Source: Melanopsichium pennsylvanicum (taxonomy: Eukaryota > Basidiomycota > Ustilaginomycetes > Ustilaginales). Taken from it: 64,000 nucleotides of DNA. The notes under the pieces are model-generated. The model worked only from the letters and a program-made list of their open reading frames with translations. It made no database searches and was not told the origin of the DNA. Below are positions 29,701 through 38,425 of this stretch, one piece after another. Where the stretch lies: NCBI GenBank assembly GCA_900208305.1, contig OAPG01000010.1, positions 186,001 through 250,000 of the forward strand, given 5' to 3'. Position 1 is the first letter of the stretch. Each line of letters starts with the position of its first letter. A program made the translations under genes and the position numbers.

Positions 29701-30002
29701 TGAATAGGCCTCTTTGCGTTTGGCTCGGAGCCATTTACGCTGTACCTGATGAGGTCGGCTATGTCATTGAGCTCTTTTCGTGGCCTCAAGGCTAGGTCGA
29801 AGCCAGCTGGGGAGTTGGCATTGCGATAGATGGCCGACTCGTTGGGTTGACGTGTTTGTGAGACATGTGCCTGACGCGTGAGGATGAGTGGGTGGATGAG
29901 AGGCTGGTATGATCGCGAGACGTAGATGGAAACGGAAAGAGCTGCTACAAGGAGTAAAACGAGGACCAAGGAAGCGTCATCGATGACCAGAGAGAGCGCC
30001 AT
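26796..30002 (-). CDS. Fusion: AMP-binding (acyl-CoA synthetase-like) domain plus GH105-like six-hairpin glycosidase
   Basis: 1068 aa in one open frame. Residues 8-29 are a membrane anchor. About 55-600 resembles fungal long-chain acyl-CoA synthetases (late motif ATGDLGAF at 571-578, GEILVRG at 550-556), but the phosphate-binding SSGTTG-P-K loop is not recognisable, so adenylating activity is doubtful. Residues 616-639 are a second hydrophobic segment followed by a Kex2-like KR (643-644), looking just like a buried signal peptide. About 650-1010 is a six-hairpin glycosidase with LWSDAVYMMPPFLSFYG and WATGNGWVLAGMARTL, typical of GH105/GH88 unsaturated glycuronyl hydrolases. The C-terminus ends in a hydrophobic tail like a GPI signal. 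Predicted topology: synthetase-like part cytosolic, hydrolase outside. No ATG lies at the junction that would split the gene. Confidence 0.8.
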   Translation of the reverse strand: MALSLVIDDASLVLVLLLVAALSVSIYVSRSYQPLIHPLILTRQAHVSQTRQPNESAIYRNANSPAGFDLALRPRKELNDIADLIRYSVNGSEPNAKRPIHGNTKSNEDVTADATAFASGFIKLTSAPPTQTNFAVVSEADSYESLIALLASSHTSDSSRFHTVVLSPEELNKQSVNALPNTLSSNGARSVIGVYTTAKSIVSVLQLSFLDSSALLIVPTTELEEANKRVHQHLSGSHRLRIYGFDTVRDAGTRAMPLGNEFASRELINQIHSHYWNAASSLWISVKHANLIAGVTSQLASFPADKIPSTSDHLFVEACAAFDTPASSLMATRTPAGLALALTALYTGAAITAGLITSSYDDPNPAVSTAFVTAKPTLIYASAEGASSLACALAACTRRASLVSWATKNKLFTLRNGTFSRKGPADSLVFKQARELTGAVRVRNLLIAGRGDTVPQALLDSLRSHLGCAVLNGYLPKLSGAALTAPASSTHAFDLQAFAEHETGGMQVPAHVGPPSVSAEIKLLQSKIATDAGFTIAGDREQGHTGDPFGEILVRGNIVARSDGSEDEWSATGDLGAFRSNGTLVVLRDADEAQVAVVPASSARKSVLHQRPKRSLAAKAAVAACLLIAVTTAPTASALPLHKRANSINNTMSDMAKMGMLVGQRASWEQGVSQAALLELEYPGWSVFSSASSGPPYRPGHERSASGPPNDVISMAYHSAARQDMVGRLAFQITGDEEIGAGSSLDGSATGPEVLLAAWLDGEINRSNGVMGAGFYSNASRRTLDMVLRRTPRSLTGAISHRYTTTALWSDAVYMMPPFLSFYGMITRNNTLLQTAYDQIRLYRDSMRLTTGTSTNLWGHILIPDNRTWTDGGAWATGNGWVLAGMARTLATIEQSQASLQMVQQKNDLITWMQEILDASWPLLDERALLFHNYMNDTSTFYDTAGTALITYATYRLASMSPANNKWISQADTVYRSVSTALNSIGQFRDGYPVVDVLSFVRQGETSSESLAFMMLMNAAKRDFQNNDVVRISTTESAANAAASSLASTPTLVMAAMSAASLLVTLIL

Positions 30003-31737
30003 TTCTATGGTTCGGGAAGCTGGTGGATTTCGAAAATAACAGCGGCGTGGATCAAGCGATGATCGAAGAAGCTCGATGTGATAGTTAGCTTAACGACAAG
30101 CGATTAGCCAGGTGTACGATGGTCTGGTAAAGGAGTCAAAGTGGAAAAGTGATGCAAGAAGGAAGGACGAAGAGAAGGATAGGTAATGGAGGGAAAGCAA
30201 GAATGATGGAGGTTGGCAATAGATTTGAATGAGCCTCAAAGTGACGTGAGAAGGTGAGTTAGAAACGGGGTGGAGAAAGGGCGAGAGAAAGATGCTATAC
30301 GGTTGTTCTTCCGATACGAGGGGATGATATCGTCACCGAATGACCTGGTGGGACCCATTAAGGCGGCAAGAGAGAGAGAAAGCCAAGCTGCCTGTGACTC
30401 TTCCGATAAAAGGGTTCTCCGATATGCAATTGGAATTGACTGGTCCACTCGGCACATGGCGTGTGCGGCAATCCCGTCTCGGTGCTAAAAAAGAATTGGG
30501 CATTTGATCTGGAATGGAAGTGATGCGTCATACTTCTGAGCTGCTGCTTCTCTTCGCTGACTTGACGTTTTATAATTTCGTAGCCTCTGATTTTTTTTAA
30601 ACTTCAGCTTGCGTGACGTGAGAAGCTAATTTGTTTTTGTTTTTGGCTCACATGCACCGACCGACACAACGTTGTCACAAGAATACAAAAAGTACTCCAC
30701 AAGTTAAGCGTGCGTCTCATGCCAGTGCACGTCGGGGCCCGAGCCTCGGTCCCGAGCTGCAGGTCTACTCTAAACATAAGTGTGTAAAAATAAAAATAAA
30801 AATAAAAAGGGGCCGTTGCTCGACTGCCACTCTTCTCTCGTCGTACCATAACCAAATCTGGCTGTATCAGACGGTTGTATCAGACCGAACGTGCGCCTTG
30901 GCTTGTACGCAAAATATACAATCTCTATGAGTGTGAGTCGCAAGAGGGATGAAATCATTCTTATCAGCTTGCATTTCCACCCTTCCGCCTCTTGCATTCT
31001 TGAATGTAGCGTCTTGTTCTGTTTTTCGAGTGTGTCCCACCAAACATGACGTCGATCTTCTCATTCGATAACAATTCTAGACATCTGGCCACTCGTCACT
31101 ACTTTACGATGAATATTGTTCTCTGCTTGCACCGAAGCTGGTGGGCGTGTAGCATAGCACAAATGGCCTGACTGCAGTAGAAACGCGCGTGCCAAGCCCG
31201 TAAACCACTTGAGCACTGCCTTTTCGGGGAATTGCAAGTTCCAACCAGCAGCCCCGCCAAGCAATTTTATATTTGAAATTGTTTCCAACATACGCTTTAC
31301 CTTGGCGTAGCCATGCATATCAAAGTCGCACCGCAGTAGCAACAGTGACTGCAAGAAGATATCATTTTCATGAGATTTGGCAAAGAACTGCGGCCATCAC
31401 AAAGTGTAGATTGCAATCAATGTTCACAACAGGATTTGATCGATTTGTTCGCACAAGACTTGACGCTGCTCAGTTGTCGAAGCAGTCCACTCTACGCCGC
31501 TGAACCCTCCGCGAAGATTTTTCGGAACTCGGAGATGTTAACCTCAAACCCTGCCGGTCTGTCCATCTTTGGCACTTGTCCCTCTCTGATTTTGTCACTT
31601 CATGTCACGCTTTCGTATCGCTCCACCTTGGCATCAAACTTGTGCCTATCCAGCAAGGATTGATCCTCGATCCCAACTTCGGTGACACATCCACTCGAGA
31701 AGAGTCTATGCACACCTAAAGCGTTTGACATACGATT
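30003..31737. other. 1.7-kb divergent intergenic region
   Basis: Shared upstream DNA of the fusion gene and VPS71. No credible ORF on either strand. (AAAAAT)n-like DNA lies at about 30788-30810 and pyrimidine-rich stretches precede the VPS71 ATG. Nothing else stands out. Confidence 0.55.
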
Positions 31738-32470
31738 ATGTCAGCCTCAGTATCGCTGCGCAAAAGACGCTCAGTCGCTTCCCGACCCGTCATCAACCGA
31801 CCACAAACTATCACAGGTCAACAGAATAAAGCACTCAACCAGGAGCAGGAACGCGAACGTCAAGCCAAAGAGCTCGACTCACGTCGTCGTCGCGCTCGTC
31901 GTCGACTTGATGAACTTGAGCGAATCAATTATCGTGAGGCTCCCAATGCAGCCTTCGTCTCTATTTCATCCTCCTCGCTCGAAACAACGGCTACGGGAGC
32001 GAAGCTCACTTCATCAGTCGCAGGTTTTGGAGATGCGGACGCCGCAAACGCAGCACACGGTGTGACTCTAGCGCAGAGGAGGCGAAATCAGGCAGAGATC
32101 AAGCGCATCTTGGCAGGCGGGAGAAGAAATTTGCACTCAATCGTCGAAGAATTAGTGGATCAAGGAAGACTGCCATTCAAACCAGAGAAAGGTGGCGCAA
32201 ACTGGAGGAGTTCAAGGTCAGGTCCGGCAGAGCGTCCAGGGCGGAAGTACTGTAGCATTTGCGGGTACCATGGCGATCTGGCTTGCATCAGGTGTGGCCA
32301 TACATACTGCTCCAGAAAATGCAGAGATACGTAAGTGCTTTCCTTCGGTCAAGGGTCTTTGCCTCCAAAATATCGTTTATTTGCTAAGGTTCTCTATCCT
32401 TTGACTTGGACCACGATCCTTTTCTCTACACAGACACGATGAAACCCGATGCGAGAGACCACTTCGCTGA
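31738..32470 (+). CDS. VPS71: HIT zinc-finger subunit of the SWR1 chromatin remodeller (Vps71/ZNHIT1), two exons
   Basis: Exons 31738-32330 and 32434-32470 give 209 aa. The intron has GTAAGT at its start and CTACACAG at its end. Splicing completes the HIT zinc finger: exon 1 supplies CSIC...CIRC...CSRKC and exon 2 supplies THDETRC, after which the protein ends within a few residues. Without splicing the last zinc ligands are lost. The N-terminal half is basic and Arg-rich (SRRRRARRRLDELERINYREAPN), as in yeast Vps71 and human ZNHIT1. The subunit helps SWR1/SRCAP deposit histone H2A.Z in nucleosomes. It is convergent with the hydrolase gene, with 137 bp between them. Confidence 0.92.
32331..32433 (+). 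other. Intron of VPS71
   Basis: 103 bp, GTAAGT...ACAG, phase 2. Removing it restores the last Cys/His ligands of the HIT zinc finger. Confidence 0.9.
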
Positions 32471-32607
32471 CAAAACCGCATGCCTCAATCATCGATCCGG
32501 CTCAGCATCAATATACCCAGAGATACCATGCAAATCGCCACAGTCGACAAAAGCAAGTAGCACGATACATCACAATTCTTTTTCTCTTCCATCCGTCAAA
32601 TTCCGTT

Positions 32608-34722
32608 TCAAAGGCCAGCAATGACATTCTTGCTGCTTTGGTTTCCAATTCCATTTTGCGGCTCCATTTTTCCGCCTGGGGTATCGATTCCGCCTCTAAA
32701 TGTGTCGCCTGCACCCGCCACTCTGGTTTCCGGGCCCAGCTCGCAGAACCCGACTTCGGCATGTTGCGCGTCGATGTACATTTTGAGCCTGACCGTCTCC
32801 CAGCCCAGATTCCTCCTCTCTTCCATGTTGGTAGACGAGGGCTCGGTGTAAGACGCATAGTTGGCTTGGCGAGGGTGGACGAGAGGTGCTTCTTTGAGAA
32901 TGCGAGTGACAAGCCAGCCCATGCGCAAAGTTGAGTGCTTGTCTGTATTTTTGACTTGGCTCGAGGATGGAGTAGGCGGAGCGTTGGCCGAGAAGCCTGT
33001 ATCGGATGGGTTGAGCAGGCTATCCTCCGCGCCAGCTTTGTCTGACTTCAGATCGCGTTCAAGATCTGCTACTCTAGCAGGCGAGTCTGTCCCATTTACC
33101 TTAGTTTGTGTAGTCTCGTCCTTGGAAAAGGTCGGTGTATCGGTATCCGTCCAGCGGCTTGAACGGCCATCTTGACCAGGGAGGGTATACACCGGCAGCG
33201 CTTCCTTTGGAATCAGTTGGATTTCTACATCCTTGACCTCTACTTTGCCCCTTTCGTTCCATCGACTCTTCGCCTTGACCCTTGCCCTTTCCTCATCGCT
33301 AGTCTCTTCGAACAACGCTTTAATAAATTGCGAAGTAGGCCTATACAACCATCTCTTCGGCCTCAACCCCTCAAACCAACCCAAATGTCCACCTCCCTTT
33401 GTCCACGCCAACACGACGTTTTCATTGTAATCCCCTGGCTTTCCATCCTCGACAAGTTGACCATCGGGATGGCGTCCTATCGCTGCTCGAATTTTGGCCC
33501 AAATCTTACTCGGCACGATCGGATCATCTTCGGCAGATAGACACAACATCGGTCGCTTTACATCACCAATCTTGTTTGCACACCCTCCGTAGTTGTAATA
33601 GTCATCTGCACTGTCAAAAGGGAACTCTCCGTACGGTTTTGGAAGACCACCGACAAATCGCGTCATTGTTTGATCCACCGCCTTGAGAGATCCTCGTTTA
33701 ATGATTGCACGTTCTCCTTCGCGCGGTCCACCGTTCTTTGCTTGTTGTTTGTAGATCTCCAGTTCAGCCTTTGGCTGAGGGGGAGCATCATAGATGTCAT
33801 CGAGCAAGGATTGGAAGGGAGGGTGAAGAGCTAAAGTGTCTTTATGTTTTCGTGCCATTCGTCCAAGGTTATGTGCCATTGCCATCGAGTACTTTTGAGA
33901 TAGAAATCCACCATAGTCTAACTCGTCTGCTCCGGCCTTCAAGTCGAATGGTGTTCCGACAATGACACCGCCTAGTAATGGCGTGTCATCGCCTTCCTCA
34001 CCTAGATACCGACCCAGCACGTTTGCGCCAAGTGAGAATCCAATGCCAACCAAAGCACTGTTAGGATAAAGCTTGGTGATGAACAAAAGCGCTGAGCGAA
34101 TGTCGGCAATTTCGAGTGCGGAGTACAACTGCGGTGATGTTACCGGAACATTGGCACATCCTCGAAAGTTGACCACGATAGCTCGATATCCCAAACCGCC
34201 TTGACAAGTGGGTTTGGTGAGATGATGGAAGCAATTGCGCACATAGCTCTCGTGACTGCCACCGGTGAGGCCATGAAGGCAAACTACAGTGGGAAGACCA
34301 TCACCAGCGGGATGATTCGCTGCTTTCAGCTGCTCCTCGCTGTCAGCAAGCGAAGGAGGGGAGATATCCAGACCGACAGTGCCACCATCAGGCGTGATGA
34401 ACACGCGGCGCTTGAACTCTACAGCATCTATTTTGGAAAAATTTCCTACCGCCGAGTAGATGGTTTGGAGGTGACCAGTGGAAAGCCAAGGAGTAGGCCT
34501 GAAGGTTGGATTCTTGGCTGGGTTAAGAGCCTCGGTTGCGGAAAGAAGGGTCTCTATGCTCGGTGATGTTGAGGAGGGCGAAGTCTTGGAAGCATCACTT
34601 GCTTGCGATGTGGTACTGGACTTGTAGTACTCGACATTGACTGCGAAGAGGGACTGTGGTGCTATCGGAGACAGAATGGTCCTGCCAAGCAGCGTCGCCG
34701 TGGATGAGAGGAAGCCGGACAT
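32608..34722 (-). CDS. Alpha/beta hydrolase, EMB8/YheT/ABHD1-3 type
   Basis: 704 aa. The family includes yeast Eht1/Eeb1 (medium-chain fatty acid ethyl ester synthase/esterase) and ABHD1/3 lipases. The catalytic triad is visible: Ser230 in GIGFSLGAN, Asp400 in LSAEDDP and His446 in GGGHLGW, with the oxyanion-side HGLTGGSHESY motif at 150-160 and NFRGCAN at 185-191. After about residue 480 there is a 220-residue Ser/Thr/Asp-rich tail that typical members do not have. A hydrophobic N-terminal 25 residues could tether it to a membrane. It diverges from NAS2 across 758 bp. Confidence 0.88.
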   Translation of the reverse strand: MSGFLSSTATLLGRTILSPIAPQSLFAVNVEYYKSSTTSQASDASKTSPSSTSPSIETLLSATEALNPAKNPTFRPTPWLSTGHLQTIYSAVGNFSKIDAVEFKRRVFITPDGGTVGLDISPPSLADSEEQLKAANHPAGDGLPTVVCLHGLTGGSHESYVRNCFHHLTKPTCQGGLGYRAIVVNFRGCANVPVTSPQLYSALEIADIRSALLFITKLYPNSALVGIGFSLGANVLGRYLGEEGDDTPLLGGVIVGTPFDLKAGADELDYGGFLSQKYSMAMAHNLGRMARKHKDTLALHPPFQSLLDDIYDAPPQPKAELEIYKQQAKNGGPREGERAIIKRGSLKAVDQTMTRFVGGLPKPYGEFPFDSADDYYNYGGCANKIGDVKRPMLCLSAEDDPIVPSKIWAKIRAAIGRHPDGQLVEDGKPGDYNENVVLAWTKGGGHLGWFEGLRPKRWLYRPTSQFIKALFEETSDEERARVKAKSRWNERGKVEVKDVEIQLIPKEALPVYTLPGQDGRSSRWTDTDTPTFSKDETTQTKVNGTDSPARVADLERDLKSDKAGAEDSLLNPSDTGFSANAPPTPSSSQVKNTDKHSTLRMGWLVTRILKEAPLVHPRQANYASYTEPSSTNMEERRNLGWETVRLKMYIDAQHAEVGFCELGPETRVAGAGDTFRGGIDTPGGKMEPQNGIGNQSSKNVIAGL

Positions 34723-35480
34723 CGTTCCGAGGAACGTCGGAAATCAAAATATAACTCGAGTGTCGAGGAAGGAAGCAAGTCTACGAGGTATGATGTTGGT
34801 AGATGCCAACCAAGGAGGGATAACTTTCTTCTTTTGTGCTGCAAATCATGAAGCCTGTGTATGCTTTCCGAATCTACTTGTTGTACAAAGCAAGAAGCGC
34901 TAAACGGGACCTGCAGAAGCATGAGAGCTGCAAAGCCGGCATGTCTTGGAAGGTTGAAGCCTTATGAGGAGCAGCGTATTGCTTTGCGAACCACAAGAGG
35001 ACCGGCCGGACTCTCTGCTGGTAGATTGCTCCTTGCTTGTTCGAATGGGGTCGTACAGATGCTGCACTTGGCTGCTCGTCCTGTTTGTGGAGATCGCCGA
35101 TCCTACCAAAATTGTCATGCGCACTGACCATTCCAAGTTAACTTGGATCCACACTTTGTTCGATCTTCGGATATCAAACAGCCACTGCCAACACAAGGAC
35201 TCTTTTCTTCCGGGGCATTTGTGCCAAGCATATTGACGATACGGTTCTACACTACAAGCCTCGACAAGCAAGGACATGCAACAAGACCTTCTATATCGAT
35301 AGGCTGTTCAAGATTTGGTTGAGACTGGGTTGTGTGATGTACAAGAAAGTTTGGTTTGACATGCGGCGTTTTTTTTTTGGTACCAGGGTCCACGACGCTT
35401 GCTCAGCTTTCTTCTGACGTCCATTTTAGCATCTTCATCACGTCTTTCTATCCATCTCGTCCAGCCCTCATACCGCAAAT
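34723..35480. other. Divergent promoter region of hydrolase and NAS2
   Basis: 758 bp with no credible ORF. A T-run (35371-35378) and a CT-rich stretch precede the NAS2 ATG. Nothing else is recognised. Confidence 0.55.
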
Positions 35481-36164
35481 ATGTCTACAGATCTCAACAT
35501 TGACATTCACAATACAACATTTTACGACGTCGATGTCAGCTCGGCACTCTCCCATCCCATTCCCACTAAGCCCGTCGCGGCACGCGAGGAAGCCATGTGC
35601 CTGCTCGAACTTCAAAAACAACTCGATGCCGACATCTCTCGTCACATGACAGTTCTCACTTCCAATGACATTGATATGCACACACTTCTCGTCGATGCCC
35701 AAGGCTTCCCACTCGCAAACAAGGATCTGATGGCTATTCGAACAGCAAGGCAACGCATCAACATTTTGCGCAATGACTCGAAAGCGGTGCGTGAGCGTGT
35801 GTCAAAGTTGCTCGAACTCGCAATCAACGGCGATGAAGTGTCTGTAACACCTGCAAATTCGAGCGCCGCGAGAAGAGCGGCGGAATTCAAGGCATTTGCG
35901 AGGGTGAATTCGGTCGCAGAAAACAGTCCGGCAAAGACAGCAGGTCTTCAAGCAGGTGATGAGATTCTGTCATTCGGTTCAGTGACCGCTAACGAGCCTA
36001 ACGGCTTGGGAGCGCTAGCAGCGCCAGGAGTTGTGGTAGATGGTTCACGCATCCAACTGCTGGTAAAGAGGGACGGAGCAGCGGAAAATGTAGCATTGAC
36101 TTTGGTACCAAGAGCAGACTGGGGTGGAAGAGGATTGCTCGGCTGCCATCTTCTCCCGCTATAA
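35481..36164 (+). CDS. NAS2: Proteasome assembly chaperone Nas2/PSMD9 (p27)
   Basis: 227 aa, the family's usual length. The N-terminal half is helical (EEAMCLLELQKQLDADI..., LVDAQGFPLANKDLMAIRTARQRI) and matches the Nas2 N-domain signature, which binds the ATPase Rpt5 during base assembly. Residues about 135-215 form a PDZ domain (FARVNSVAENSPAKTAGLQAGDEILSFG). It acts in cytosol and nucleus as a transient chaperone of the 19S regulatory particle base. The start ATG follows CGCAAAT and begins MSTDLNID. Single exon. Convergent with the antiporter gene. Confidence 0.93.
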   Translation: MSTDLNIDIHNTTFYDVDVSSALSHPIPTKPVAAREEAMCLLELQKQLDADISRHMTVLTSNDIDMHTLLVDAQGFPLANKDLMAIRTARQRINILRNDSKAVRERVSKLLELAINGDEVSVTPANSSAARRAAEFKAFARVNSVAENSPAKTAGLQAGDEILSFGSVTANEPNGLGALAAPGVVVDGSRIQLLVKRDGAAENVALTLVPRADWGGRGLLGCHLLPL

Positions 36165-36394
36165 ACATTCAGGTCGAATCTTTGATGCCTGACAAACCAA
36201 ATACCCTTTTCAGTGACGGCTCACGACACATGTCATGCTCTAAACTATCAGCGAACTTGTGCAGTTGTGAGTAATTCTGCGAGACTGCTTGCTTAAAAGA
36301 GACGATGAGATGCAGGGCAGAAGCCTGACCTGATGCTTCCAGCCGTTTGGGTCGTTCAGAAATGTAAACATACACAAATGTAAACGTAGGGGAA

Positions 36395-38425
36395 TCAGCG
36401 ATTGTTGGTGCTACCGTACGAGGCGCTGGGAGTCCTGGAGTCGCTTCGGCCTTGTTCCAACAAGCTTTGCTGGTCTTCAGCCTCCTGTGCCTCTTGCCGG
36501 TCGCTGATGCCACTGATGATCGTGCTTCTCCTACGTTCTCCTTGGCTCCGACCGCTTCCACCAGCTCGGCTCCTTCTTGGCAAATCATGCCCAATAGTGT
36601 ACATCCTCGGATCGAGCTCAAGCTGACCCGTCTGCTCGTTCCTCCTGAGCTGATGATGGGGGCCCAGCTTGTGACCACTCGACACTCGCCAGGAAACACG
36701 ATCATCCCGAGATCCACCGACGTGATAAGCACCACATGGTTCAATATCTTCTCTCTGGCTAGCGCTTCTTCTGTTCTCTGGACGATGCACAGTGGAATGG
36801 TGGTATGACTCGGGATGTTCGCTCTCTTCGGCCCTTGAGCTGCGACGCGAATCAGTGGCACAACGCGAGTAGCGTGGATCCCGATGATCGCCTCGCTCGT
36901 AGTTATCCTCCACTGCCTCTTCTTCTTGGCGATTACGAATGAGACGAGCATAGTTGCGTGGTCGTACAGCATCTCTGTAAACCTCATCGGCATTGCTCCT
37001 TTCTTCTTCTTCTTCTTCTTCTTCTTCTTCTTCTTCTTCTCCAACTTCGTCCTGTTCGACGTCCTCATCCTCGTCCTTCATCACATCTTCACTAACATCG
37101 GATTCGCCTTCGAGTTTAATAGACTTGACGCCAAAGTATTGAAACGCGATTTTGACCAGAGGAATGGCGAGTGAGTGGCCAATGATCGAGGATAGGATAA
37201 GAGCGTAGGTGATAGGCTTGGCCAGCACACGGATACGCCTCGCGACCGATGATGGATCTTGCGGCTTGAACTCGTCGAGGATAACACCAAGGTAGAAGAG
37301 TGCACCAGCACCGATTGGAGCAAAGTAGCCTATGAAGCACGCCTCTGAGACATCGTGAAGTGTGGGCACATAGCGATAAAAGACAAGCATGGCGGGGAGA
37401 CGACGAAAGAGGAGGACAAGAATGCAAATCAGCAACAGGCCTCCTGGAGTGATGCCATTATCAGGGTCGTTGAACGAGTTCCAAGGGATAGTCGCACCAA
37501 GGAAGCTGAAGAAGACGAGATTGAGGACGAGATCCAGGCAATTGTCCACTTCAGACTCTTCGCACTGTTCTCGGTAGAAGTCGGTCCACGAGAGCGCGTT
37601 GCCAGCGACAAAAGCGGCGAGCAAGTCATCGAATTGGAAGACACCTGCAGAACCGATGATGAAGACGCCCATGGCGGCACCGAACAGAAGGAAGCTCTCT
37701 TTATCGATCAAATTGCGATCAGTGGAGAACTCGATGAGCCTGCGACAGATGTACCCGACAAGGATTCCATAAAGGACAGCGCCTCCAACTGTATAGATAC
37801 AGGTTTCAAAAATCCATGCCTTGAGAGCTTGGCTGGTAGTGTCGAGCTTGAGAAGATGCACGGCAAGGAAAAGGAATGGGTAGCCGAAGCCGTCGTTGGC
37901 ACCACTCTCGGCTGAGATGAGATTACGCAAGCGTGGCGAGACGTACTGGTCCGCAAAGGCACCTTTAACAATAGCGTTGGACAAGACTGGATCAGTGGGT
38001 GTGGCGGAAGTAGCGATGACAAGGCCAGCAAGCAGTGGTAGTGAAGGGATAACAAGCCAGATACAAAGTGTGGTTGCAAGCCACATGACGGTCATGATGG
38101 GAATAAGCAGCATGACCAGACTTCGAATCTCGATCCAAGGGTACTTATATGGAAGCTGCACGCCCACCAGTGTGAGCTGAATGCCAATGACGACACGACA
38201 TAGCGCTAGCGAGATCTCGTCGACATCGACCTCTTTTGATGCCCAGTTGAAGATGCCGCCGAGCCCATAGGGCCCTAGGCCGATTCCGATGAGAACAGCG
38301 AGAGGAGCTTCACCGAGAAAGAGTCGCTCTTTGATTAGATATGAAAAAGTGCCATAAGAAATGAAAAACAGACCGAAAGCCGTGCAAAGGAGATTGAGGG
38401 TGGTGACCTCGAATTCGAAAGCCAT
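36395..38425 (-). CDS. NHA1: Plasma-membrane Na+/H+ (K+/H+) antiporter, Nha1/Sod2 type
   Basis: 676 aa. About 12 transmembrane segments fill residues 8-425; the ion-binding region shows ATSATPTDPVL and ISAESGANDGFGYPF, the CPA1-family motif with paired Asn-Asp. It exports Na+ and K+ in exchange for protons and supports salt tolerance and pH control. The C-terminal 240 residues are hydrophilic: a run of about 14 Glu (around 462-476) encoded by a (GAA)n tract, then Arg/Glu/Ser-rich sequence. Fungal Nha1 proteins also have long regulatory tails, though this one is shorter than yeast's. It diverges from the methyltransferase gene across 2 kb. Confidence 0.92.
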   Translation of the reverse strand: MAFEFEVTTLNLLCTAFGLFFISYGTFSYLIKERLFLGEAPLAVLIGIGLGPYGLGGIFNWASKEVDVDEISLALCRVVIGIQLTLVGVQLPYKYPWIEIRSLVMLLIPIMTVMWLATTLCIWLVIPSLPLLAGLVIATSATPTDPVLSNAIVKGAFADQYVSPRLRNLISAESGANDGFGYPFLFLAVHLLKLDTTSQALKAWIFETCIYTVGGAVLYGILVGYICRRLIEFSTDRNLIDKESFLLFGAAMGVFIIGSAGVFQFDDLLAAFVAGNALSWTDFYREQCEESEVDNCLDLVLNLVFFSFLGATIPWNSFNDPDNGITPGGLLLICILVLLFRRLPAMLVFYRYVPTLHDVSEACFIGYFAPIGAGALFYLGVILDEFKPQDPSSVARRIRVLAKPITYALILSSIIGHSLAIPLVKIAFQYFGVKSIKLEGESDVSEDVMKDEDEDVEQDEVGEEEEEEEEEEEEERSNADEVYRDAVRPRNYARLIRNRQEEEAVEDNYERGDHRDPRYSRCATDSRRSSRAEESEHPESYHHSTVHRPENRRSASQREDIEPCGAYHVGGSRDDRVSWRVSSGHKLGPHHQLRRNEQTGQLELDPRMYTIGHDLPRRSRAGGSGRSQGERRRSTIISGISDRQEAQEAEDQQSLLEQGRSDSRTPSASYGSTNNR
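37003..37040. repeat. TTC/GAA microsatellite inside the NHA1 coding region
   Basis: About 13 perfect TTC units on the plus strand, read as GAA (Glu) codons in the antiporter. Length changes by whole triplets would lengthen or shorten the acidic run without breaking the frame. Confidence 0.85.

Noticed and set aside
36169..37068. Frame with a long Lys run on the minus strand
   Set aside because: Out-of-frame reading of the (GAA)n tract in NHA1.
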